From Glycine soja (Eukaryota; Streptophyta; Magnoliopsida; Fabales; Fabaceae): a DNA stretch of 64,000 nt. This document shows positions 45,509 to 58,200 of the stretch, one piece after another. The notes under the pieces were generated by a model. That model did not search any database. It had not been told where the DNA came from and saw only the letters and a list, made by a program, of their open reading frames with translations. The stretch's first letter is position 1, and each line of letters begins with the position of its first letter. The DNA is taken from the NCBI RefSeq assembly GCF_004193775.1, contig NC_041010.1, positions 45,001,562-45,065,561 of the forward strand, in the 5' to 3' direction. The position numbers were made by a program, and so were the translations under genes.

Positions 45509-46014
45509 ATGATGCCTGCTCATGGCCTCATAATCTCTCTCATTTTTGTGTCCATTTTAGCAAATGAGGCAAGCTTGGTCCATGTGAGTCCCCCGTCTCT
45601 CTTTCTCAGTCACACACACACAAAAAGTTTTCATTTTTCAATTTCATTCTTCGACCTAGCTACTTTTTCTGTTACCCTTTGTGATGTTTCCTGTGAATTT
45701 TCTCTTGGGCAGTGCTGTAAACTGAAAAAGATTTTTTTATTTTTATTTTTTATGATTAGGAGGCAAATGGGTCATTTCCAATGGTGCCCTTGGTGGAGGC
45801 TGGGAAGATGGAGATGATGATGGTGATGAATGAGAGCAGAAGGAAACTTGGAAGCTTCCAGATATGTGCCTTGTGCACCTGCTGTGGTGGAGCAAAAGGG
45901 ATGTGCTTGCCCTCTCCTTGTTGCTATGCCATCAATTGCAACATTCCTCATAGACCTTTTGGCTTTTGCTCATTCACACCAAAGACCTGTAATTGCTTTG
46001 GATGCCATCTTTAG
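45509..46014 (+). CDS. Small secreted cysteine-rich protein of unknown function
   Basis: Two exons (45509-45583 and 45760-46014) joined by a 176-base GT-AG intron give 109 residues. The N-terminus MMPAHGLIISLIFVSILANE is a signal peptide. A Met-rich spacer (MEMMMVMNE) is followed by the dibasic SRRKL and then a C-terminal domain of about 55 residues. That domain holds twelve cysteines: ICALCTCCGG, MCLPSPCCYAINCN, FGFCSFTPKTCNCFGC. It ends in HL. This pattern matches a plant-specific family of unknown function that I recall under a DUF name (possibly DUF7866, not checked). It is likely secreted to the apoplast. The RRKL just before the cysteine domain could be a processing site, as in some peptide precursors, but that is inference. 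The intron directly follows the signal peptide region. It is not recognisably a defensin, EPF or RALF. Confidence 0.82.
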
Positions 46015-48659
46015 TCCCCTCCCCCTATTATAGTCTTATAATAATAATTGGAAAAAAATTGAGGGTTATCTTTAGTTAATTATGTTGCGAGTGTGAATGG
46101 GAAGTGAAGTTAAGAATATCTGTTCTTGGTTAGTTTTTTTATTACTATTAATTATTATTATTGTTTGGGGATTGTTATTTCCTGGAATTATTTTTTGCTT
46201 TCTGCAGTGCTTACTGGGATTTGTTAGGGGTGCCTGAAGATATAGCACATTGTCTGATTTGTCAGGATAGCAATATATGATATAATTATATGTAGTACAT
46301 GGGGAATCAAGAAAACGTTGTCCCTTTACGTGGAGATACTGGGGTTCATGATAATTTTTCACTTTTTTGAATGATTATAGTAATGCAAGTGCTCAGTGAG
46401 GCTGTCGTTTGGCCTGGACCATGATTCAACTTTACAACTTATTCTCATTTTGTTAAGGCGACCTGTGGTTTCCTTATTTAATTATTTCATTTGTTTATTT
46501 TAACGATAAAATGTTCTAATGCAGATTGCACTATTGAGGGATTTTTTTTATTGAATATTATAATGCTGATTTCTCGTATCTACTACTGCACCTTTCTTCA
46601 TCCTGCAATTACCTTCACTACCCCCAAGCATTTGTTTTCTTTTGGAGCATAAAGTAGCTTTCATGGTATGGTATCTCTGGCTCAGATTAAATTTATTTGT
46701 TACCTCATTAAATTAAGAGTTTAACAAGCTTACAGTGTCAGTAAAATATTAGTATGATTTTTGAGGTAGATATTATTAAAGTCAACAAACTTAACTTACT
46801 ATACAGGACGGTGTGTGATTAGATGACAATATAAAAAACTTTTACATTCTTAGACTTGGTAATTTTTAAATTAAAACCTCCTATGCTGGTAGTAGTCATA
46901 AAAGTTTATTCTTCTCAGTGTATCATTAATTCCTAAACTAAAACCTCTTATCTTGGTAGTACTCATAAAAGCTTATTCCTGGTGTATGAATTTGTATCTT
47001 TACTACTCTAGTTGGATGCAACAGATGAAATTTTACAGCCAAACTTGTAGGCAAAGTAAAAAAGGTGGCTTATGGACCATAAAACATATGAAGAAGGATC
47101 TGTGTGATGCCTATCAATTAGGGTGGTCCCAGAATTGATAAACGGGGCACCCTTAGAGGGAGACAATAGGGGGCAGATGGGTTAGCTTTTCACTCACCTT
47201 TAGATAGAGGGCACTGAGGAGTGCTAATTTTGGTGAAAAGCTCCTGTGTTGATGGGTCTTAATTGTTGGGAGTGAAGATGGATGTGATGATATTAATGCA
47301 TATTGGTGTACCCAACCGTATGTATCATATTAAGGTGGGTGGTGGTTGGGTTGGAGTAGGGCAATTAAGCCTTTGCCACAAACCTACTTCTGCCTATTTG
47401 TAAGTTGTGGTTCACTGCTCTGACTAGTCCCATGCATTAACACTACGAGACTTGGTCTTTGTTAAGTTGTTGCTGCATTTGTAAGATTTCTTGTATAATA
47501 CTAATACTAGCAATGCTATAATGTTTATAAAGCGTGGATATTAATTATTATTGTTGGTAAATTTATGAGGATGAGGAGTATGGCTGTAGTAGGCTTTGTT
47601 GGAGTTGCATCTGAGTCTTGTGAACATTGGTTGGGAATCTTTCTGACCTCATCTGGGCTACAACCCATGTGCTGTTCAAAGCATATTTTAAGGATCAAAT
47701 GGTATGGGGTGTGGCTGAATCATAATTTCTCCATTTTTAAAAAAAATTATGAGCCTGCTTGTTGGTTACATGATCTATGTTGATTGGTGAGTCAATGTGA
47801 GCTATAGTTACTCTCTCTGCAGCACATACCGAGCAAAATATGTACTTCACCATATTGGTATTTCTATTTTGCTGCAGATATACTTTCTTTAAGCTACTGG
47901 AAAGTTAAAAAAAAAAAACCGTATCTGCTTGATAGTTTACCGGTAGATCTTCAATGCTGCATAAAAGCTTTAAATTTGATTCGAATAAAAGGATCTGATC
48001 CCAGTTGGTACTTTTCTAGACTTGAAAGGTTTATCATTTTCGCATTTTGTTTTTAAGCATAATTTGCACCACTGCCGTTTTTTATTGAATAATATTTTTT
48101 TTTATAAAAAAACTACTACTAAATGGGTTGGTTACTTTAATTTGGTATATTATATAATGCACAAAAATGCATATATCAGCTTGTAATCTTGTATCTTGAG
48201 TCCCAATAATTTCACTAGATCGAAGAGGTAGAGTTTTTTTGCTCATCATGGTATTGATACAAATTTATGTTAAAAGTGACAAATTTTTGTTGGAGACAAT
48301 AAACTCACATAAAATGATTTTTTTTAATATGATTTATTACACATGATCAATCAAAATTCAAACTTAAATCATGTAATTTAGAGACATAAATTGTTACCAC
48401 TTGTCACTTGTCAATTGTTGTTGGTGAAAAAAAGAGGTAGATAGATATATTATAGCACAATCAATCTTGTGTAAAAAAAATTTAAGTTAATGACAGTCTT
48501 GTATTGTAAGTGGAGTTAGTCTTTGATTCAATGATTTAGAACCTTAGAGGACATATGTGGTCTCTCACCCATGACAAAACGAAAGATACTTGAGACTCCA
48601 TATTATTTTAGGAAATTAAAGAATGTTGTAACGTAAATAATATCTTATCATATTAACAT
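46015..48659. other. 3' UTR and intergenic region, no gene seen
   Basis: The first 300 bases are the likely 3' UTR. The rest is AT-rich with a few moderate-composition patches (47100-47700) that contain short open frames but no splice pattern or similarity I can support. Confidence 0.5.
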
Positions 48660-50154
48660 GAGTAAATAGTCATTTTTGTCTTTGAATGTATAATTTGTTG
48701 ACAAATGCGTCCTTGAAAGATGAAAATATAAAATTTAGTCTTCGAAAGTGTAAAAAGTACAACAAATATATCTGGTCGTTAATGTCGTCCGTCACCGTTA
48801 ATAAAATAATCCACGTGACACAGAGGGACAAATTTGTCACTGAAATAATTGTCAACGTAGTCATCTCTAATTGCCAGTATAAGGACATCTTTGTTATATA
48901 ATATTTGTTGACTTTTTGTCTTCTCACTTTGCTGACAAATGCATCTTGAAAGATTAAACTATAAAATCTAGTCTCCGAAATTATAAAAAGCATAATAAAT
49001 ATATCTAAACGTTAATAGTAGATTGTGACTAATTATTATAATTTGAAAAAAATTATAATGATTGCGACAATTTTTTTTAACAAACTCGTAAATTAAATTG
49101 AGTCTAAAGAAAAAAGAATACTCGTTTTATAAACTATAAATAATTTTTTTACGCTCCCATGCTTGATGAAAGGTTCAAGCAAAAAAATGCTTATTGTAAA
49201 ACATTATAGTTAAATTAGATCCATGAATAACTTTTAGGAAAAATTGTAATTGCAATGACACTTTTAGTCTATAAAAAACAACCACCTCCTTTAGAATGTT
49301 TTTTTAAAGGTTATGATTTTTTAAATGACCAGTCAATAAAAAATAATTGTGTATGATTTAAAAAAATTTTAAAAATCAATAAACTTTTATTATTATAATT
49401 TGTAATTTGATGTCATTACATATATTAATAGACATTCATATTTTATTATGAAAAAATTATTAAAAAATTAAATAAATAGTGTTTGATGAAATAAAAACAA
49501 TGATTTTCTTATTGTTTTACAGTAAAATTTCCTTTTTTCCTATGTTGATAGCATTTATTCAAAAATTAACAACCAAATGATTGATTTTTTTTTTTGTAGT
49601 TGAAGAAAAGTAACAAGAATTCGCCATAATAATAAAAATTAACTTTCATTGATAATATTTTATGCATGTCTCAACCATTGGTGAAGTTTGAAAATTATAT
49701 AACGGAAACATACACTTACGAGTGTGATATAGCTCTCCCAAAATCTTATCGCAATCATTATAAATATTTCAAAATTATAATAATTAGTCATAATCTATTT
49801 TTAACGTCCGAATATGTTTGTTGCATTTTTTACACTTTCGGAGACTAAATTTTGTATTTTCATTTTCATCTTTTAGGGACGCATTTGTCTGCGGAATCGG
49901 AAAATGAAAAGTAAAAAAACATTATATGAAAAATATGTCCCTATGCTGACAATTAGAAATGATCACGTTGGTAATTATTTTAGTGAAAAATTCATTCATC
50001 TGTGCCACGTAGGCTATTTTATTAACGGTGTCGGACAGAAGTTAACGACCATATATATTTATCGTACTTTTTACACTAAATTTTATATTTTCATCTTTTA
50101 AAGACATATTTGTCAACAAATTACACATTCAGAGACAAAAATGACTATTTATCC
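48660..50154. mobile_element. Non-autonomous element with long composite inverted arms (Mutator/foldback-like)
   Basis: Left arm (48660 to about 49095) and right arm (about 49700-50154) are inverted copies. The left starts GAGTAAATAGTCATTTTTGTC and the right, reversed, starts GGATAAATAGTCATTTTTGTC. They continue together through TTTGTTGACAAAT, AAGATGAAAATATAAAATTTAG and GGTCGTTAA. Each arm holds two copies of a module of about 90 bases (GACAAATGC...GAAAGAT...TTTAGTC...GTAAAAAG...AAATATAT), spaced about 240 bases apart. Flanks TATTAACAT (48651-48659) and TATTAATAA (50155-50163) look like a 9-base target duplication with two mismatches. Nine-base duplications and long arms fit Mutator-like elements. 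The central about 600 bases have no transposase. Confidence 0.78.
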
Positions 50155-51511
50155 TATTAATAATGGAGTTTCTAAAAAGAGTTTTTTTTCATAATCAATT
50201 TTATTATTACTAAAAGACTAATTGAGCTAATCAGAATACTAAAAAAATCATTTGACTGAAATGCTCTAATATAAAGCTATAATAACTACCAACGGGCTGT
50301 GTTCAAGGAAAAAATAATAACAAAATAAATAAAAAAGAATATAATTCGGGATCGAATAATACAACATCAACTACTTAGTGCGCATATAAATTGATCCAGA
50401 GTTATTTAAACTTGATTAGTAATTTTAGGTTTAAGTCTTAGATAATCAACATATTCACCTTCTAGATGTAGACATTTTAAGCATGTTGTTCCTTTTTAAA
50501 CTAAGACTGAATGTTATTTTTGGTCATTTATGTTTTAATATTTTTTATTTTAACACATTAAATTTTAAAATTTTTATTTTGATTCTTTATATTTTTAAAA
50601 GTTTTTATTTTGATCTATAAAAAAAAATTCATTTTGATTATTTTTTTCATTTACCGATAAAAATGTTAATATTTCATTAACTTTAAAATTTTAAAATAAT
50701 TAATTTAAAATAATAACAACTAAAAATTGCCACTATATATATCTTTTAAAAATACGTGGGACAACATGCATAGTTGAAGACGTGTATGACAGATATGCTC
50801 CCTATCAAATCAGTTGGTCCAATCCAATTTTTAAAACTATGGCTCAAATAAAGGTCCTAAAATATTAAGTATGCTTGGCTCAACCCGATTTACTCTATTG
50901 GCCAGACAAGGTTGCTTAAATAAAGGCCTGAAAAATGTTTTTTTTTTCTTTCCTGACATATGACTAGGCTAGACTAAATTCATCAGTTAGGTAAAATTTA
51001 GGGCGACTTAACTTGATCCAATTTTAAACTCTAGTTCAATGTGGTTGGATTAAGCAATCTGATTTGTCATCTCTAATATCATTATGACATCAATGTGATG
51101 TAGACAAATGATATTTCTTTAAAACATTAAGATTTTTTAATACAAAGTTAATGACAAAAATTAATAATTTATTATATAATTAGATATTTTAATTATGTGA
51201 TTAAAGTTTTTTTATAGTTATATAAAAATATTTGATGAGATAATTTTTCTTTCTTGATCCTTACACTTCAAAAGATCACTATTGAATTATCAATTAGAAA
51301 AAAACCAGTTAAAATATATGTAAAAAATATACAAATACAACAATTTGGGTAATTATAATTTTTGTCTTCTAAATTTAATTATGTGCTAGTTTGATCTTTT
51401 AACTTATTTATTTACTTTTGTTCTCTATAAGTTATTTTTCATGTCAATATTTTTGTTAACTTTTATTTTTTAATTCAATTTCATCCTCTGGATGTCTAAA
51501 TTATTTATTCT
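50155..51511. other. AT-rich intergenic region
   Basis: Repetitive AT-rich text of the TTTATTTTGAT type near 50500-50700 and a less AT-rich patch at 50780-51060. No gene, splice pattern or classified element seen. Confidence 0.45.
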
Positions 51512-52050
51512 TCATATCAAACATTATTCAGTAACTTTGCTTCAATAATTTAAAAGATGATTTAGATATGGGTTCAAGATAAATATGATTAATGGTGGGG
51601 AAATGGAGTTATTATGAGATTTTGTAACTAATGACGGTTTTACAATGATTATTATGTTTTTAAAATGCACAATACAACAAATATGAGTTGGCTACAGAAG
51701 ATCATGTGTTACAATTGACCAGAGATTTTCACCGTCGGTTTGACCATTTTGAAGAGGAGTTTCATGGTGAAACATTATTCATCATATCAAACATTATTCA
51801 CTAACTTTGCTTCATCTTTTAACTTATTCTAATTTAGAAGATGATGTGGACATGGTTTCAAGATAAATATGATTAATGGTGGGAAATAGAGTTATTATGA
51901 GATTTTGTAACTAATGACGGTTTTACAATGATTATTAGGTTTTTAAAATAGAAAATGCAACAAATATGAGTTGGCCGGTCACACAAGATCATATGTATTA
52001 CAGCTGGCTACAGAGTTTGACCATTTTCAATAGGCGTTTGATGGTGAAAC
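51512..52050 (+). repeat. Tandem direct duplication of about 0.27 kb
   Basis: Copy 1 (51512-51772) and copy 2 (51782-52050) share long identical blocks: ATATCAAACATTATTCA, TTCAAGATAAATATGATTAA, TGTAACTAATGACGGTTTTA and ATGGTGAAAC. They differ by small indels, including about 15 bases near TTTAACTTATTC. Neither copy codes for anything I recognise. Confidence 0.85.
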
Positions 52051-52222
52051 AAGGATGAGTATAATATTTTATTCATATTTTTAAAAATAAAAATAAAAAT
52101 AAAAGACAAAAAAATTAATATCTAACCAAAGTTGAAGAGTATTTAATAAGAACTATCGAAAATGAATACAGTAAAAAACAACATATCTTCCTCATTTCAT
52201 CTGTCTTTTTAACATTGCTACA

Positions 52223-55200
52223 ATGCCTGGAAGAAGGTATGTCTCTTTTTTTTCTTGTCAATTACTTATATGATTACAAAAGTTGAAACCTTATTTACTT
52301 CTTTGCTTAATGCATATATTGCTTTCCATAAATGTTAAAGTTAAGAATTGTTGCAACATTAAATTTTTAAACTTTTCTTTCAATTCCTTTAGAAAATTTA
52401 TTTGGTGCCACAAAAGACAGAAGTATATGTCAAATTTATATTTATTGTTTATCTTTTTTAAAAGATCTCTAATTATATGTAAATTTGTATTTGATGCCTA
52501 TCTGAAGTGTTTTGAAATACATATATTTTGTTGATGGTGATAAAAGCTTAATTGTTTTTCTTATCCTGTTTTGCAACTTATTGGTTTAATTGAGAAAATT
52601 GTTGAAGCCTTCTTCATCCCTTCACTTATTGTAGAGATTTATGTTTGAGAGTAGAGTTTCGAGGATAGTATAACTCCAAGCTTTTGAGTTTTCATTTAAT
52701 GTCTTAAAAAAAGAAATATTGGGCACCATAGAAAGGTATTTTTTTGTTGTTGTCAAAATATCAGTTTATTAAAAAAAAAAACTCTTGACTCTACAATAGA
52801 AAATTCCCATGAATAGCCATCTCTCAAGAAGATTGATGGTTTCGACTTTTGCCTCCCTTAATTTTTTTTAGATTTAAATATGTTTTTGTTTCCTCAAATT
52901 TGGGTCACTTTTATTTTTGAGGAACTAAAAATAGAATTTTTTGAAATTGAAGAACTAAAAATATTTTAAAATTTTGGACCAAAATAAAATAACTAAAATT
53001 TGAGAGACAAAAAATATATTTAAGTTTTTTTATTTTATAATTTAAATAGTTGTTTTAATTCATATAAAGAGAAAACAATTCATTTATATCCTCTCTAAAT
53101 GTTTGAATTTTTCTAGAAAATTTGTCCACAATTTCCTTGTAATAATTATGTAGAAAGATTGTGAAGAAGAATAATTAGCCTTACTATTTTGTTCATCTTA
53201 TTTTAACATTTATTTTTATATGTTAATGCCTTTAATTCAGATGTATAAACAGGAATCCTACATCTGCATTTATTGAGCCGATCCATGAGATACAATTTGA
53301 ACAAGTGCTGGGTCCTATAAATAGATATACCAATTATCCTAATACTATAGGAGGATTCCCAATGCAAACTCAATTGCAAAATACTCAACAGGTATATGGC
53401 TAATTTATTTTATATTTTCTTTTTGAGAAAATTGTTTTTAATCCATTAACTTAATTAATCTAGGCGAAGGACTATCTTTCAAATATGTTTTCTATTTTTT
53501 TTTACAACATATTGTGGTTTTGTGCTAGTTGTATGATTAATGGATTCTATGATATTCACACACTAACAATATGTATGGACCCTGGTCATAAAATAAATTA
53601 GTATATATTTAATATCTTAATCAAGGTTATAAGAATTGATTTGGACCAACTAGTTGAATTGGTCTGACAAGAAATCAGTTATATAAGTGGCTTGAATTGC
53701 TTGTTGGATTGAAAATGTTACAAACCCAAATGCAACCCGTTTGACTTTTCAAGTGAGTTGGTAACTCAACTAGCTAGTTGAACCGGTTTAGGTGACGTAG
53801 TAGCTAGAAATTTTTTTTATGAACTAGTACGTTGTAAAACAAATTGGAAATTTTCAAGGTATATTATGAATTTTTATAATTTTGAATGTATGAAATTTAC
53901 ATATTATAAATTTTTAGGAATTGTTTAAAAATATATTGTTTCATGTGATTTGACTAATGACATGTTGATCTTGATCAAGTTGATAATTAGCCTAAAACTT
54001 TCTTAATATAAAAAAAAAAATTAGTGTCCTTAGCTTTGTTTTGCTTCCAAAACACCACTCCAAGATATACCCTCAAGTATTTTGCCTATATATTGATAAA
54101 TTAGTTTATCACATATCAAGGAAAGACTATGAAAAAACACAAAAAAAATTAATTCCAAAAATATTACAATGACAAGAGTATACATATTTTCATAATAAGT
54201 ATTGCTACAAAAGAAATACGCATATGCATAAAATTACAATGCCCAAAGAATTTATATGATGGAAAATTATGTTGCTATAAATAAAATTGTTATTTCTTGA
54301 CAAATCATTTTAAATACGAATCCCTTGTAGGCGATGAAAACTTAAACACTTTTTAGTTCTAAAAAAGCATATGATGAACCAATAATAAATTAATGTGTTG
54401 AAACCAATGTTAAAACATATTTGTGCATGATGTCTATATCATACCATTGAATATTTTTAAAATTGTTATTTTTGTTATGTTTTATATCCTTTTTCCTTAA
54501 TGTTTTGTTTCAGACTCTGCAACAAGGATTATCAGGCTTTCATCATAACTTGTATGGAATAAGAGAGTCATCCTTGAGGAATGTTAGGATAGGGTCCCCT
54601 GTGCAAAATCAATTTCCAAACACTTCACAGGTACATGGTCATTTTATTTTTCTGTTAGGTGAGAAACTTGTTTTTAATTTAACAGCATAATTCATGTAGG
54701 TGACAGAGTATCAGCTATGCATGCTTCCATGTGTCTGTGTATGTCTGTGAGAAAAATATTAAAGAGAAAAGTTTCTACATTTGAAAATTAAGGATATGTT
54801 TAGGAGTGATATATTATTAAAAAAAGGAAAGAGAGAATTTTTTAATAAATACTATTTAGTTTAATACTTTTTTAAAAATAAAATAAATAAAAATGGTAAA
54901 TTAACATAATGTATTAATTTGATATTCTAAAAATTGACTTAAATTATCTGATGAAATTCGTCTAATTGTGACCCAATCATATAACCAATCTGAGTTGGTG
55001 GTTGATGAAAATGTTACATAACTAGTGTGACTTGGTGTAACTCAATTGATTTTTTAGTTAATCGATAATTTGACTGGTTAAAGTTGTTTAAGTGAACTAA
55101 TGGTCCCACATGTTTTTGATTGAATTCTTGTGTTGTGAGCTTTTAGATATAATATGGATTTTTTTTATAACTTTTAGAAGTACGAAATTAGGATATTATG

Positions 55201-58200
55201 ATTTTTTTACAAACTTTTAATATATAACCACTAATGCAGTTCAACAAATGATTCAATGGTTCTAGCGGTGACTAATTGATCCAATACTTCGATGGATTTG
55301 ATAATTGGGCCAAGTATATATATATTATAAATAGTACATAACACCCTTAATTTAAAAAAAATCCCCCTTTTTTTTCTCTACTTCCCAAAACTCCACTCTA
55401 AGATATACCCTCAATTATGTAGCATATATTATAAACCTTAAACCCCATAAAAAATGTTCCTTATGTCCAACAATATTTTGGTCACATAAAAGTATAAATA
55501 TTTTTGTAACAAGAATGTTCAAAAGATTTCTACATTTGTCATAAAATTACAATGTTAAAACACTACAAGAAACAAGCTCGTTTGCCAGAGGCGGATTCCT
55601 TGGGAAAAGAACAAAAAGCCCTGGGAAATGGACATTTGCCAGGGATTTTGCCAGGGGCTGAATCCCTGGGAAACACGCCCATCGCAAATCAGTTTGCCAG
55701 GGATTTCACCCCTGGCAAAAAAACGAGGGGCTGGCCCTGACAAAATCCCTGGCAAAATCCCTGTCAAAATCCCTGTCTTAGCCCCTGTCTTCTCACTGAC
55801 GCATCTGCACACTTTTCTGACGCGCTGCTGTACTGACACAAGTCAAATCATACAGTGCCAGGGGTTTTGCCAGGGGCAAACCCCTGTGAAACGGGATATA
55901 TTTTTTTTTTAAAAAAAATTTTAATAAATAATTTATTGTAATAAAAATCATTTTAATTAAAAAAAATTATTTAAAATAATTAAAAAAATCGTTTTTTTTT
56001 AAATTGTTTTTGAAATATAATTAATTGTTTTAAAAATCATTTTAATTAATAAAAATTATATAAAATAATTAAAAAAATCGTTTTATTTTTTCAAAATTGT
56101 TTTTGAAATATAATTAATTGTTTAAAAATTATTTAAAATAATAAAAAAATCTTTTTTTTTTGCAAAATTGTTTTTTAAATATAATTAATTGTTTTTAAAA
56201 TCATTTTAATTAATAAAAATCATTTAAAATAATAAAAAATTCGTTTTTTTTTTCAAAATGCTTTTTTAAATATAATTAATTGTTTCAAAAATCGTTTTAA
56301 TTAATAAAAGCGTGACACTAAAATATTAAATGTACTTAATAATATTACAAACATTGTATCATAAAAGAAGCAAATAAAAATTGTGCCGGGAAGCGTAGAA
56401 AGCCTCCCAAATAGTACAACCACATCGAAAACATAATAATTAAAACAGTAACATGCATCACCATCATCAATCCTCCTCCTCGGTCTCGACATCCTCCTCG
56501 TTTTCACCATACACCTCATACGGGTCATGATTATCATCTAAGATCGGCGCTCTCACATTTTGGGCATTACGCTGGGAGGTCCCTGTACCCTGCTGCTCTC
56601 TTGTAGGCCAGCCTTGAGCTTGCCTAAATTGTGACAACTGCTCCTGAAAGTAATCTTGTTGTTTTTGAAGCAGTTGCTGCACAAGCTGCTCTTGGCTTGC
56701 CATTTGAACCGCAAGCTGCTCCTGAGTCAACTTCTGTATCATTTCCCTCATTTCAGGAGTGAGCTCGGGTTGCCTCGAAGACCCTTCTCCAGCATTCAGG
56801 GTAAACTTCAGAGTTGCAGCAATGCCCTTGCGGTAGTTGCCTGCTAAGTTGCCGGCACCATATAACCTGCCCTTTGACTTGTCACCGGCAATCCTCCTCC
56901 GCGGCCTTCAACATCTTCGTAACATCATCCACACCAGCATCAGGACTACCATAATTCGACTTATGAGCTAAAAGCCACACACACATAGATAGCTTAGAGT
57001 GCGAAGACCCTTCATACAATGGTGTATTACATTCACTCAACAATTGGTAAAATCTTTGCGCCTTCTCATTCGAGAGTTGTTCCTCTTGATCATCTTCAAC
57101 ATCATCACCGTAAGACAATTCAACCCCTAAAGCATCTGCAACCATATCATCCATCATGTTGAATTGTTCTCTGTTGCCTTCTTCTTCGTTATATTTCACA
57201 TTTGTTCCACCATGGCTAGTAGAAGCTTGTGCATTGACCTCTACCCCAAAATTTTGAAACTTTTCGCCGTTATAAATCCAAATCTAATAATCAGGCATAA
57301 AACCAACTCTCTTTAAGTGTTGGTTCACATGTCCAGGGTCGGCAATTATATATCTGCACTTACATTTCAGACACGGACATCTAATTCCTCCCTCTGTTGT
57401 ACAAATTTCTTGTGCCCATGCCCATGAAATAAATCCTTCAACTCCTTGCACAAAATGCGGTTTTAGTCCTGTTCTTCCCGGAAACGTTCTATCATACATC
57501 CAACTACGAAAATATTGATAATACTCCATCTTCTACACCTTCACCAACTTCATTGACATATTCCATGTCAAAAAAATGGGTTACTCAATCGAGAAGACTA
57601 ATTTTACGCGCAAACATAATTTTACGCGCAAACAATAAAAAACAAATTTACGCGCAAATAATGACTTTATGTGCAAACAAAAAATTTTACGCGCAAACAA
57701 CAGATAACAATTTTACACGCATATAACAATTTTACGCGCAAACATATAATTATTATTTCCAATAAACTGCCTTATTAGTATATTGGTTTTTTATGAATTT
57801 TTTTAATTATAAAACTGTTTTTAATTTTTTTAAAAACATATTTAATTTTAACAAAAATTAATTATAACATAGTTTTAATTTTATAAAATAAACTGATTTT
57901 GTACTACACTATTTTTAAGTCCCTTCTTTTCCAACAATAAGAATTATTATAGTATATTGTTTTTTTTTATAAATTGTTTTAATTTAAAAATAGTTTTCAA
58001 TTTATTAAAAAAACACCTTTATTTTTTTATACAAAATAAATTTAACATAGTTTTAATTAAAAAAATAACTGATTTTGAATACACTATTTTCAAAAACTGT
58101 TTTCCAACAATAAACCTTTTTTTGTGGTATTTTTATTTAAAAAACAGTTTTAAATTTTAAAAAAATTACAATTTATAAAAAAACCGATTTAATTTAACAA

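Noticed and set aside
48686..50101. Several 65-107 codon ORFs in the foldback element
   Set aside because: They arise from the inverted arms, mirror each other on the two strands and carry no transposase motif.
55555..55912. Overlapping ORFs at the left end of the CACTA element
   Set aside because: They are translations of the TTTGCCAGGGG subterminal repeats, which lack stops in several frames, and are not genes.
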